DNA from: an uncultured Halieaceae bacterium
GTDB taxonomy: Bacteria; Pseudomonadota; Gammaproteobacteria; Pseudomonadales; Halieaceae
Assembly (NCBI GenBank): GCA_938045215.1
Contig: CALINF010000216.1
Location: forward strand, 1 to 7,091
Reading direction: 5' to 3'
Length of the DNA: 7,091 nt
Part shown: positions 1-6,298 of the stretch, piece by piece
Layout: each line of letters starts with the position of its first letter
Numbering within the stretch: the first letter of the stretch is position 1
Translations under genes and position numbers: made by a program
Notes under the pieces: model-generated
The model's database searches: none
Seen by the model: the letters and a program-made list of their open reading frames with translations, nothing else
Told to the model about the DNA's origin: nothing

Positions 1-68
1 GGGGAAAGTTAGTGTAAGTGTCCTCAACAGCTTACGAAGCAATAGGTATGTAGAGATAGGTGATAGTG

Positions 69-389
69 ATGAAAAACGCAATTTGTTTGGTGTTTGTAGC
101 TTTGGCAGTCTGCAGCGCTCCAGGGTTCACGAAAGATAAAGACTCATCTCTCGAGCGAGAGATAAAAGATGAAATTCGCGATGAAATTTACGGCGATGAC
201 AAGCAAAAGGGCAAAGGACGGCCGGACAATCCCGGTGAGCATGGTCGTGACAATGCTGCGCAGAAACAGAGCGAAAACCCAGGAAAAGGAAGTAAAGCCA
301 ATGATTCCTGGGAAGACGTCATCCGAGACGAGATAGATGACAAGGACAAGGACAAGGACAAAAGTAAAGGCAAAAAGAACAAGAACTAA
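69..389 (+). CDS. Small exported, highly charged protein of unknown function
   Basis: Product of 106 residues. I chose the ATG at 69 because an AGG at 58-60 lies 8 bases upstream; a GTG at 60 in the same frame would add only three residues. Residues 1 to about 20 form a typical Sec signal peptide (MKNAI, then a hydrophobic core LVFVALAV, then CSA), so the protein is probably periplasmic or secreted. The LAVC stretch resembles a lipobox, but Val before Cys makes lipidation doubtful. The mature part is almost wholly hydrophilic: Lys, Asp, Glu, Gly and Asn dominate, with no cysteine and almost no hydrophobic core. An acidic motif appears twice, as EIKDEIRDEIYGDD and DVIRDEIDDKDKDK, around a Gly/Pro/Asn-rich centre, and the end is lysine-rich. 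It is likely disordered. I do not recognise a family. It stands alone, convergent with the methyltransferase gene. The coding call rests on signal peptide, RBS and skewed composition. Confidence 0.72.
   Translation: MKNAICLVFVALAVCSAPGFTKDKDSSLEREIKDEIRDEIYGDDKQKGKGRPDNPGEHGRDNAAQKQSENPGKGSKANDSWEDVIRDEIDDKDKDKDKSKGKKNKN
339..362 (+). repeat. In-frame GACAAG hexanucleotide repeat
   Basis: Three perfect GACAAG units and a fourth with one change (GACAAA) lie in frame and encode four Asp-Lys pairs. Because the unit is six bases, slippage would add or remove two residues without shifting the frame. Confidence 0.85.
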
Positions 390-396
390 CTAGAAA

Positions 397-461
397 AGCC
401 CAATACGGGTGGGTTCGTGCCTGCTTGGCAGCATAGCTAGACAGAACTACAAGTTTGGGCT
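397..461. repeat. Inverted repeat with an inner hairpin in convergent intergenic DNA
   Basis: Perfect 7-bp arms AGCCCAA (397-403) and TTGGGCT (455-461) enclose 51 bases that include a smaller hairpin, TGCC (418-421) with GGCA (427-430). No T-run follows on either strand, so it is not a standard intrinsic terminator. It may be a folded 3' UTR or chance; I assign no function. Confidence 0.3.
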
Positions 462-516
462 GGACTGAAACCTGAATCAGGCAAAAGTGAAATCCAGGGT
501 GGAGTTCGGATGTGAG

Positions 517-540
517 AGGTGAATACCCTCGCTTTCACCT
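517..540. repeat. 7-bp hairpin between convergent genes
   Basis: AGGTGAA (517-523) and TTCACCT (534-540) form a perfect 7-bp stem with a 10-base loop, 21 bases beyond the stop codon of the leftward methyltransferase gene. Neither strand has a T-tract after the stem, so it could be a weak or Rho-assisted 3' end structure rather than an intrinsic terminator. Confidence 0.35.
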
Positions 541-561
541 AACAGCGGTCTCTTGAGCCAT

Positions 562-1281
562 TCAGTAAATCGCTGGAATCAACCGATAGCGTACGCGTTG
601 TGTATAGTCTGGGTAACCGGGTAATTCAGCCTGTAAAGTCTGGTCTTCAAGTACAGTTCTGATCACCGCGATGATTGACGCTACGGTCGCTGGAATTAGC
701 GCCCATATCGAGCCCAGGGCAAGGGCTATACCAAATAGTCCAAGAATGTTACCCGCATAGCCCGGGTGCCTCACAAGCCTATACGGACCACTGTCACATA
801 CTACATGTCCTCGATCCTTCTGAATGGACACTACGCTGTAAAAAAAGCGGTTCTCTACCAACGCCCATGCGGCGAAAGCATATCCAAGTAAGGTTAAACT
901 AAAGCCGATCACAGTGAGCCATAGCGGGAATCCAGAGGACCAGTTGAAGCGATGGTCTAACCCCGCCACCAGGACTATAGGATATCCAATACTCACTGCC
1001 ATCAACGGCGCAAGCACTTTATCCCATGCCTTTGCGCTTTGGATAATCTCACTATCTTGTCTTGCAGCGGTCAACCCGGGGTGTCGTCTTTCTGCCCACA
1101 TGCGCCCGCCAATGCCGACACTCAGGATTAGTATGCAATACAGCCAGGCTTGCCACCAACCGATGTCTCCACCGCATATGAGCAAGATCATGGGGATTAG
1201 GAGATACACGACAACTAACTTGCTCCATTGTCTAATCGACACGGATTTAGTCGCCTCTGCAGTGAATATCTTCTCGGGCAT
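562..1281 (-). CDS. Isoprenylcysteine carboxyl methyltransferase (ICMT/PEMT-like) family membrane protein
   Basis: Product of 239 residues. Start ATG at 1281 is preferred because AGGGA lies about 6 bases upstream; the frame opens further to 1368, but starts there lack a good ribosome site and would put a polar stretch before the first membrane helix. Hydrophobic segments at about 21-37, 43-60, 90-107, 119-141 and 176-205 indicate an integral inner-membrane protein. The family signature is clear: GPYRLVRHPGYAG at 165-177, then a helix, a conserved Glu-Asp (212-213), and a C-terminal LPGYPDYTQRVRYRLIP segment. Known relatives transfer a methyl group from S-adenosylmethionine to a carboxylate, thiol or phospholipid head group; bacteria mostly lack prenylated CaaX proteins, so the substrate here is unknown. 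The gene is monocistronic: convergent with the small exported protein and divergent from hsp20. Family assignment is firm; function is not. Confidence 0.9.
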   Translation of the reverse strand: MPEKIFTAEATKSVSIRQWSKLVVVYLLIPMILLICGGDIGWWQAWLYCILILSVGIGGRMWAERRHPGLTAARQDSEIIQSAKAWDKVLAPLMAVSIGYPIVLVAGLDHRFNWSSGFPLWLTVIGFSLTLLGYAFAAWALVENRFFYSVVSIQKDRGHVVCDSGPYRLVRHPGYAGNILGLFGIALALGSIWALIPATVASIIAVIRTVLEDQTLQAELPGYPDYTQRVRYRLIPAIY

Positions 1282-1636
1282 GTGATTCCCTGGATAAAAC
1301 GAATCGAGTTTGTGCCGGATAGACAAATTATAGAAGGTTTTGGTGAAGTCCATCCTGACTGTGGCCATCTACAGGGAAAAGTTTGCTACTAGGCGAAAGC
1401 TGGCATTAGCGACTTTGCGGGCAGGGTGGGCGAAGTGCAGACTACCATCTCAAAGGCAATAGCATCGAACTGGATTATTGTCGTTCCGTTTCAATTTTTG
1501 GATAATGAACGCACGACTAGAACAGAAGGCATCGATTGGAACTCTTACGCTTATATGGCTCGAATATGATTCTGCGGATGAGTTATCGAGAGAGGCGCTT
1601 GTTGCGGTTATTGTGTGGATATATTTTTGTTCAGGT

Positions 1637-1652
1637 ATTGATGCGCATCAAT
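1637..1652. promoter_or_regulatory. Perfect FNR/Anr-type binding site (palindrome)
   Basis: The 16 bases form a perfect palindrome whose core, TTGAT-GCGC-ATCAA at 1638-1651, matches the FNR/Anr/Dnr consensus TTGATNNNNATCAA at all ten fixed positions. Its centre lies 29.5 bases before the first base of the -10-like hexamer GAAAAT (1674-1679), the spacing of a class-II FNR promoter with the activator at -41.5 and a start near 1686. This predicts activation of hsp20 at low oxygen. The match and spacing are seen; the regulator itself is not in this window. Confidence 0.7.
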
Positions 1653-1673
1653 GCTTCAAGTCTAGGTTTTCGA

Positions 1674-1679
1674 GAAAAT
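1674..1679 (+). promoter_or_regulatory. Putative -10 element of the hsp20 promoter
   Basis: GAAAAT matches the sigma-70 -10 consensus at 4 of 6 positions. No good -35 hexamer stands at the usual distance, as expected for an activator-dependent class-II promoter whose -35 region is replaced by the FNR-like site. The predicted start is about 1686, giving a leader of about 62 bases. I found no convincing sigma-32 promoter. Confidence 0.45.
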
Positions 1680-1709
1680 AGTGCGCAGGAGGACAGCGTA
1701 AGTTGGCTG

Positions 1710-1739
1710 TTTTTAGTGTCCGTTGTTCTATATTGAGGA
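1710..1739 (+). promoter_or_regulatory. Possible fourU-like RNA thermometer over the hsp20 ribosome site
   Basis: In the hsp20 leader, five U residues (1710-1714) and the next four bases (to 1718) can pair with 1731-1739, which covers most of the GAGGAG ribosome site at 1735-1740. Of nine continuous pairs, four are Watson-Crick and five are G-U, with a 12-base loop (1719-1730). This weak stem resembles fourU thermometers known in small heat-shock genes. An alternative stem, ACAGC (1693-1697) with GCTGT (1706-1710), competes for base 1710. Speculative. Confidence 0.25.
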
Positions 1740-1747
1740 GAATTGCC

Positions 1748-2173
1748 ATGTCATTAATACCACGAAATTCATTGTTTGACCTTGATGACCTGTTCGCGCA
1801 TTTCTGGATGCCCGATATGAGCAAGGAGATGAATTCTGACTTTTTTTCACCGCGGGTTGATATCAAAGAGAAGAAAGGCAAATACGAGATAACTGCTGAC
1901 CTTCCTGGGATTGAAAAGGAAAACATCTCCGTTACTCTGGACAATGGTGTTTTAACTATAGAAGCCAGTACCGAGGAGGAGAAAACAGAGGAAGAAGACG
2001 GCAAGGTGCTTCGAAAAGAGCGGCGTTCTGGAAGGTTCGTTCGCAGTTTTAATCTTGGTGTCGATGTTAAAGAGTCAGATATAAACGCCAAATTCAAGAA
2101 TGGTGTTCTGAAGCTAAAAGTGCCTAAAGCACAAGAGAAAACCGTTGAGCCTAAACGGATAGATGTGAGATAG
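1748..2173 (+). CDS. Hsp20/alpha-crystallin family small heat-shock protein
   Basis: Product of 141 residues, usual length for a bacterial class-A small heat-shock protein. It is an ATP-independent holdase that binds unfolding proteins as large cytoplasmic oligomers. Start ATG 1748 has a strong GAGGAG 7 bases upstream; an in-frame TTG at 1703 would add a 15-residue extension atypical of the family. A short N-terminal arm (FDLDDLF) leads to an alpha-crystallin domain from about residue 34 (FSPRVDIKE), through ADLPGI, GVLTIEA and GRFVRSFNL, to the family signature around FKNGVLKLKVPK. The C-terminal RIDVR provides an I-x-V form of the I-x-I motif that docks neighbouring dimers. A very acidic loop (TEEEKTEEEDGK) is notable. 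The gene is monocistronic, with an FNR-like site upstream and a hairpin terminator downstream; low-oxygen induction is inferred. The family call is secure. Confidence 0.96.
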   Translation: MSLIPRNSLFDLDDLFAHFWMPDMSKEMNSDFFSPRVDIKEKKGKYEITADLPGIEKENISVTLDNGVLTIEASTEEEKTEEEDGKVLRKERRSGRFVRSFNLGVDVKESDINAKFKNGVLKLKVPKAQEKTVEPKRIDVR

Positions 2174-2192
2174 CTGACCACAAACAGCTAAT

Positions 2193-2219
2193 GCTGCAGT
2201 TTTGTTGCAGCCAATTTTT
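2193..2219 (+). terminator. Rho-independent terminator after hsp20
   Basis: A perfect 6-bp stem, GCTGCA (2193-2198) with TGCAGC (2206-2211), has a 7-base loop and is followed after three bases by a run of five T (2215-2219). It lies 19 bases past the hsp20 stop codon. On the other strand no T-run follows the stem, so termination of the leftward P450 gene here is less certain. Confidence 0.65.
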
Positions 2220-2278
2220 CCTTCAGCTGGAATATCGGCTGTGCAGAGCTAGTGAAAAATGCTTGAGCGGAGCGCCTG

Positions 2279-3610
2279 TCATGGGGCCACTTTCTTGCGC
2301 GTCACTTTGACGGGCATGTAAGTGTAACCCTTTACAAACGACGACAACGTCCGCTCAGGCTCTTCCAGCACTTCAACTTTCTCAAAACGCTGCAAGATTT
2401 CTTCCCACAGGATCCTCATCTGCAATTCGGCAAGTCGGTTACCCATACAGCGGTGAATGCCGAAGCCGAACGACACATGCTGGCGCGCGTTGTGGCGTTC
2501 GATATCCAGTTCGTCCGCGTTTTCAAAGACATCAGCGTCACGATTGCCTGATACGTACCACATCAATATTTGGTCGTTCTTCTTGATCTGCTTGCCACCG
2601 ATAATGCAGTCGTTGTTGGCGGTTCGGCGCATGTAGGCGAGGGGCGTTTGCCAGCGGATGACTTCCGACACCATTTTTGGGATCAGTTCCGGGTTGGCGA
2701 CGAGGTTATCGTATTGCTCGGGAAACTTGTTCAGCCCATAGACTGAGCCGGACATTGTATTTCGCGTGGTATCGTTGCCGCCGACAATCAGGAGCAAGAG
2801 ATTGCCCAGGTATTCCATCGGAGGCATATCCTTCGTGTCCTCACCGTGAACAAGCATGGAGACTAGATCTTCGCCCGGATTCTCCTTGCGCTCGTTCCAG
2901 AGCCGCATGAAGTACTCAAGGCACTCCAACAGTTCTTCACGCCGCTGATCGATGGTCTCGATAATGCCGCCTGGCTGTGGGATCGCAAATACTACATCCG
3001 ACCAGCGCGTGAGCTTGCGCCGATCTTCAAACGGGAAATCGAATAGTGTGGCCAGCATCATGGTTGTCAGTTCGATCGACACTGTATCTACCCAATCGAA
3101 CGCCTCGTTCTCTGGCAACGAGTCGAGCACGCGGACAGTCCTCTCACGGATGAGCGGCTCCAGCTTGGCTAGGTTGGTTGGCGCTACTGCGCCGGTTACG
3201 GTCTTGCGTTTTGTATCGTGCTCGGGCGGATCCTGGGCAATGAAGGTAGTGATGCCCTGCAGTGCGCCTTCAGGCAGTTCAACGCCTATCGGTAGGCCAA
3301 GTGTTATACCGGCGTTTGACGAGAAGTTCTGCCAGTCAGTGTCGACGGCCTTGATGTCATTAAAGCGGGTCAATGACCAGTAACGTCCCGCTGATTCCGT
3401 TTCATTGAAATGGACGGGATCGTCTGCGCGCAGACGCTCGAAATACTCCTGCCAGCGGTTTTCGCTGAACAGGCGAGGGCTGGCCGGATTGATGTCCTCC
3501 AGCGGAATGTCCCAGGCAGACGGAATGCCGTCGGCGTAAGTCTCGACAGCGCTAGGCATGTGTTTACCGACGTCGTCCTGTCCATTATTTTCTGTCGCTG
3601 ATTCGCTCAT
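2279..3610 (-). CDS. Cytochrome P450, CYP153-like (alkane/fatty-acid terminal hydroxylase type)
   Basis: Product of 443 residues, normal for a soluble bacterial P450. Start ATG 3610 has AAGG 6 bases and GGAGG 12 bases upstream; the longer frame to 3673 adds no plausible P450 sequence. Landmarks: C-helix DPPEHDTKRK (127-136) with His and Arg for the heme propionates; I-helix oxygen-activation segment VGGNDTTRNTMSG (276-288), whose GGNDTTRN is characteristic of CYP153 instead of the usual AGxxT; ExxR at 316-319 (EVIR); heme loop FGFGIHRCMG with the iron ligand Cys388. CYP153 enzymes hydroxylate terminal carbons of alkanes, fatty acids and related chains, using a [2Fe-2S] ferredoxin and reductase. 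Neither partner gene lies nearby; they often do in CYP153 operons. The gene is divergent from the nitrilase across 160 bp. CYP family inferred by motif memory; substrate unknown. Confidence 0.92.
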   Translation of the reverse strand: MSESATENNGQDDVGKHMPSAVETYADGIPSAWDIPLEDINPASPRLFSENRWQEYFERLRADDPVHFNETESAGRYWSLTRFNDIKAVDTDWQNFSSNAGITLGLPIGVELPEGALQGITTFIAQDPPEHDTKRKTVTGAVAPTNLAKLEPLIRERTVRVLDSLPENEAFDWVDTVSIELTTMMLATLFDFPFEDRRKLTRWSDVVFAIPQPGGIIETIDQRREELLECLEYFMRLWNERKENPGEDLVSMLVHGEDTKDMPPMEYLGNLLLLIVGGNDTTRNTMSGSVYGLNKFPEQYDNLVANPELIPKMVSEVIRWQTPLAYMRRTANNDCIIGGKQIKKNDQILMWYVSGNRDADVFENADELDIERHNARQHVSFGFGIHRCMGNRLAELQMRILWEEILQRFEKVEVLEEPERTLSSFVKGYTYMPVKVTRKKVAP

Positions 3611-3680
3611 GGTCAACCTTTTCCTCCGATCTGCTGCCCATTGTTGGTGCGCGGGCCCCGCTAACCATAACAAACTTTGC

Positions 3681-3703
3681 GTTGCTATAGTTCATTCAGC
3701 AAC
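3681..3703. promoter_or_regulatory. Candidate operator between divergent P450 and nitrilase genes
   Basis: GTTGCT (3681-3686) and AGCAAC (3698-3703) form a perfect 6-bp inverted repeat with an 11-base AT-rich spacer, near the middle of the 160-bp region shared by the two divergent genes. The arms are about two helical turns in total, a fit for a dimeric repressor or activator. Promoter hexamers here are weak on both strands, so I cannot place starts. No regulator gene is adjacent. Confidence 0.35.
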
Positions 3704-3770
3704 AATAGTGCTTTTTTGTAGCGGGTCAGTAGTATCATCAGGCACTGCAGGTAATCAACAACACAGGAAT

Positions 3771-4733
3771 ATGCTCTTGAATCAGGATCTGTTAACTGTT
3801 GGCTTGGCCCAGGTCGCGCCAGTCTGGCTGAACCGTGAAGCTACCCTTGCCAAAGCCATTGATATGATTAAAGAGGCCAAAACGCATGCGGTTGATTTAC
3901 TTGCGTTTGGTGAAGCCCTCGTACCCGGCTACCCGTTCTGGCCAGAGTTGACCAATGGCGCTCGCTTTAACGCGCCAGACCAGAAAGCGCTATACGCCCT
4001 GTATGTTGATCAGGCGGTAGACATTGATGCAGACCATCTGGACGATGTTTGCCTGGCAGCGAAGGAGGGTAGCGTGGCGTTGTATCTTGGCGTTATTGAA
4101 AAGTCGCTCGAGCGCGGCCAGAGCCTGTATTGCTCTATGGTGTACATCGATAAAGCGGGCCAAATTGGGTCGGTTCACCGCAAGCTGATGCCTACCTATG
4201 AGGAACGCTTGAACTGGTCACCCGGCGATGGTCACGGTTTGCGGGTGCACTCATTGGGAGCATTTACCGTGGGTGGGCTGAATTGCTGGGAAAACTGGAT
4301 GCCGCTTCCACGCGCTGCATTGTATGGCCAGGGCGAAGATCTGCATGTGGCTATTTGGCCTGGCGGTTACAGAAACACCCATGACATTACTCGTTATATG
4401 GCTAAAGAAGGTCGCTCATTCGTGATGTCGGCCGGCGGCCTGATGCGGCCAGAAGATGTCCCTGCAGACATCCCATACTACGACCAGATTATGGCAGGCT
4501 GCGGTGAAGACCTTCTCGCCGACGGTGGTTCCTGCCTGAGCGGTCCGGACGGTGAATGGCTGATAGAGCCACAGTGTGGGCAAGAAGGTTTGTACGTTGC
4601 CACAATTGATCATGCCAAGGTACGAGAAGAAAGGCAGAATTTTAGTCCGGCTGGCCATTATTCTCGCCCGGATGTAACCAGGCTGACGGTGAACCGGGAA
4701 CGGCAGTCTACTGTGCAGTTTGTCGGCGAATGA
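3771..4733 (+). CDS. Nitrilase (branch-1 carbon-nitrogen hydrolase)
   Basis: Product of 320 residues, typical of nitrilases that turn a nitrile into a carboxylic acid and ammonia. All catalytic residues are visible: Glu48 in LAFGEALVPGYPFWP, Lys138 in HRKLMPTYEERL, Cys172 in GGLNCWENWMPL, plus the second Glu of the EERL loop (144-145). The CWENWMP signature and the GDGHGL stretch place it among true nitrilases (aryl/aliphatic or cyanide-group) rather than amidases. These assemble as spirals in the cytoplasm. ATG 3771 has AGGA only 2 bases upstream; TTG at 3777 has better spacing (8) and would start two codons later, so the exact start is uncertain. The open frame back to 3558 is not protein-like. 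It is divergent from the P450 and convergent with the dioxygenase. The C-terminus after HYSRPDV (296-302) is short. Substrate cannot be read from sequence. Confidence 0.93.
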   Translation: MLLNQDLLTVGLAQVAPVWLNREATLAKAIDMIKEAKTHAVDLLAFGEALVPGYPFWPELTNGARFNAPDQKALYALYVDQAVDIDADHLDDVCLAAKEGSVALYLGVIEKSLERGQSLYCSMVYIDKAGQIGSVHRKLMPTYEERLNWSPGDGHGLRVHSLGAFTVGGLNCWENWMPLPRAALYGQGEDLHVAIWPGGYRNTHDITRYMAKEGRSFVMSAGGLMRPEDVPADIPYYDQIMAGCGEDLLADGGSCLSGPDGEWLIEPQCGQEGLYVATIDHAKVREERQNFSPAGHYSRPDVTRLTVNRERQSTVQFVGE

Positions 4734-4843
4734 GAGTTCTCAATATCTGTTTTCACAAACTGTTCAGTATGCGGCGGCTACGTTTTTTGGAATGTGTGCG
4801 ATAGCTTGCTTTGTGTTGTAACAAAAGCGGGGGTTCCTCGTGT

Positions 4844-5557
4844 CTAAACGCGTTCTTCCAATACCTCATTGGTTTCGAATCGATAGCGCATATTTCGGTA
4901 AACACAGACATCGGTGATGTTTGCAGGTGTACCGTTGGGTGTGCAGCGATAGTTCGTGGAGACACGGTAGCGGCCATGTACGGGTAAAACCCGGTGCCAG
5001 GTGTGCCCATGTAACATTACCAGACTACCTTTTTGCGGTGTTAGCACTTGCTGGTTCGCGAGATCCTCGTCGACCGGTCCAACGCTGATTTGTCCACGTA
5101 AGTGGGAGCCTGGTACAACAACTACCTGACCACCAATGTCAGCACTGATGTTCTCGCTGTAAATCAACCGATTCATGTTGAATACCGCTGGGTTCTCCGG
5201 CGTGCAGTCCTGGTGCCAGGCCTGCCCGCTGGTGCCGCGTTTTGAAAACATGGTCATGCAGTACAGCGATTGCCAACCATCACCCAGAATGGCCTGGGTT
5301 AGTCGCTGCAGTCGCACGTCGTTCTCGACAGTATCAAAGCTGGCCAGACCTTCCTGCTGCGGAAACCAGGGGATGACTTCAGTTGCGGCTTTGCTGAGAA
5401 ATTCATCGTTGTGAGAATACTGAGGTGACTCGCCGAAGTGCTCCAGAATAAGTGACTGGTAGTCATCCATCAGAGCGTCGCTGAACATGTCCTCGACTAC
5501 CACAAAACCCTGCTTCCAGAGCTCAGTTGCCAATGCTGCATAATCTGGATCGCCCAT
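4844..5557 (-). CDS. Phytanoyl-CoA dioxygenase (PhyH) family Fe(II)/2-oxoglutarate oxygenase
   Basis: Product of 237 residues. Start ATG 5557 has AGAGAG 7 bases upstream. The metal triad is readable: His115 and Asp117 in AWHQD, and distal His188 in HGHTWHRV, with Arg198 ten residues on as likely 2-oxoglutarate carboxylate anchor. The GGQVVVVPGSH segment (142-152) and the KGSLVMLHG strand (176-184) are typical of the PhyH cupin fold; it begins with the usual helix and GFVVVEDMFS. Such enzymes couple 2-oxoglutarate decarboxylation to hydroxylation or other oxidation of small molecules; the substrate is not inferable, and the motifs of ectoine hydroxylase are absent. It is the last gene of a leftward operon after SBP56 and SCO, 36 bases behind the SCO stop, so it may act on a product or precursor in thiol metabolism (inference). 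No signal peptide: cytoplasmic. I found no clear terminator between 4734 and 4843. Confidence 0.9.
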   Translation of the reverse strand: MGDPDYAALATELWKQGFVVVEDMFSDALMDDYQSLILEHFGESPQYSHNDEFLSKAATEVIPWFPQQEGLASFDTVENDVRLQRLTQAILGDGWQSLYCMTMFSKRGTSGQAWHQDCTPENPAVFNMNRLIYSENISADIGGQVVVVPGSHLRGQISVGPVDEDLANQQVLTPQKGSLVMLHGHTWHRVLPVHGRYRVSTNYRCTPNGTPANITDVCVYRNMRYRFETNEVLEERV

Positions 5558-5593
5558 CTATTTACTCTCTGTTGTACGAGGCCGCAAGTGCCG

Positions 5594-6298
5594 TCAACTG
5601 CCCGTTGCGCGATCGCGCTCCAGTAGCAGCGTGCGCAGGTCGTTCATCACCGTATCAACGTGGAGAAAGCCGGTGCTGTAGATATTCCGGATGCGTCGCT
5701 CATTATCGATCAGGTACACCCTGAGGATATGGGACATGGTGCCGGCGTAGCTGCCGTCCTCACTGTAGAACATGTTGCGATACTGGCCATAGCCTTCAAG
5801 GATGGGTAGCAGTTGCGTCTCTGATGTTGTGGTAAGGAAACGCCAGTCGAAGCCCTTGCGTTGAAAGTGCATCGAATAGTCTCGCATCGCTTGAGGGGTG
5901 TCCAGAATTGGGTCAAAGCTCAGGCTGATCAGCCGGACCTCGTTTTTCAGGTCGCTAGTATCCAGCAAGCGCATTTGCAGTTGTTTCATCACGTAGCTGG
6001 CCAGTGGACAGCCGTTTACATCCGGACAATGGGTGTAGATAAACCCCATCACCACCAGCTTGTCGCCGACCACATCGTGAAGGCGCAGGGGCTTTCCGCT
6101 CTTGTCGATTACGGCGCCATCCACAGCCTCTCCAAGCGGCGGCAATGCATAACTTCCCGCAGACGGAGGTACATACTCCAGTGCCCCGTAGCCGGGGGCC
6201 AGGATCTTGCTGGATGTTTCCGCGAATACAGAAACACTGGCGCAGAGCAATACTGCGCCGAGTGAAGGTCCGCGCAGAGCGCGAAGGGCGTGATTCAA
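5594..6298 (-). CDS. SCO1/SenC-family copper-binding thioredoxin-fold protein
   Basis: Product of 234 residues, starting at TTG 6298; TTG and the TGA of the upstream gene share bases (TTGA), a 4-base overlap that suggests translational coupling. AAGG lies 10 bases upstream and no nearby ATG exists. A Sec signal peptide with a hydrophobic core (GAVLLCASVSVFA) and likely cleavage near residue 26 points to the periplasm. The thioredoxin-like domain spans about 55-225. The two metal-site cysteines are Cys91 and Cys97 in THCPDVNGCP, and the third ligand is His190 in SHILRVYLID. Typical SCO proteins have CX3CP; here two extra residues make CX5C. SCO proteins carry copper to cuproenzymes such as cytochrome oxidase. 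Next to an SBP56 gene, the probable client is methanethiol oxidase, known to need copper and to be encoded with SCO/SenC. No oxidase subunit is in view. Confidence 0.9.
   Translation of the reverse strand: MNHALRALRGPSLGAVLLCASVSVFAETSSKILAPGYGALEYVPPSAGSYALPPLGEAVDGAVIDKSGKPLRLHDVVGDKLVVMGFIYTHCPDVNGCPLASYVMKQLQMRLLDTSDLKNEVRLISLSFDPILDTPQAMRDYSMHFQRKGFDWRFLTTTSETQLLPILEGYGQYRNMFYSEDGSYAGTMSHILRVYLIDNERRIRNIYSTGFLHVDTVMNDLRTLLLERDRATGS

Larger units (their letters stand above)
1369..1747. other. Long intergenic region between divergent genes, mostly regulatory
   Basis: This stretch separates the leftward methyltransferase from the rightward hsp20. Short open frames at about 1478-1736 have no convincing ribosome site or recognisable protein character and are not called. 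The right part holds the FNR-like palindrome (1637-1652), a -10-like hexamer (1674-1679) and the hsp20 leader. An AGGAGG at 1687-1692 precedes a TTG at 1703 in frame with hsp20. In the left two thirds I see no clear element; a possible extra promoter there is TTGTTG (1599-1604) with TATTTT (1622-1627), spacing 17. Confidence 0.6.

Noticed and set aside
397..461. Integron attC site
   Set aside because: The arms and spacing look superficially similar, but GTTRRRY/RYYYAAC core sites are not matched and no integrase or cassette context is seen.
1282..1368. Longer start for the ICMT-like protein
   Set aside because: No suitably spaced ribosome site, and family members start just before the first membrane helix.
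1478..1736. Two overlapping short open frames (67 and 66 residues) in the hsp20 upstream region
   Set aside because: No ribosome site at the starts, no recognisable protein character, and the region carries regulatory signals for hsp20.
1703..1747. N-terminal extension of Hsp20 from TTG 1703
   Set aside because: Despite an AGGAGG at 10 bases, the family starts at MSLIPRN with its own strong GAGGAG; kept only as an alternative.
3611..3673. Longer P450 start
   Set aside because: The added residues are not P450-like and the ATG at 3610 has a good ribosome site.
3558..3770. Upstream extension of the nitrilase frame by 71 residues
   Set aside because: It overlaps the P450 start on the other strand and the residues do not resemble a nitrilase N-terminus or a signal peptide.
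4796..4836. Terminator for the dioxygenase operon or the nitrilase gene
   Set aside because: A stem GCTTTGT/ACAAAAGC with one bulge can form, but no T-run follows it on either strand.
5861..6265. Open frame of 134 residues on the + strand opposite the SCO gene
   Set aside because: It is antisense to a well-supported gene with family motifs, and its own sequence shows no domain features.
6218..6298. Lipoprotein signal in the SCO-like protein at Cys19
   Set aside because: The preceding residues VLL do not fit the lipobox; a normal signal peptidase I site after VFA is more likely.
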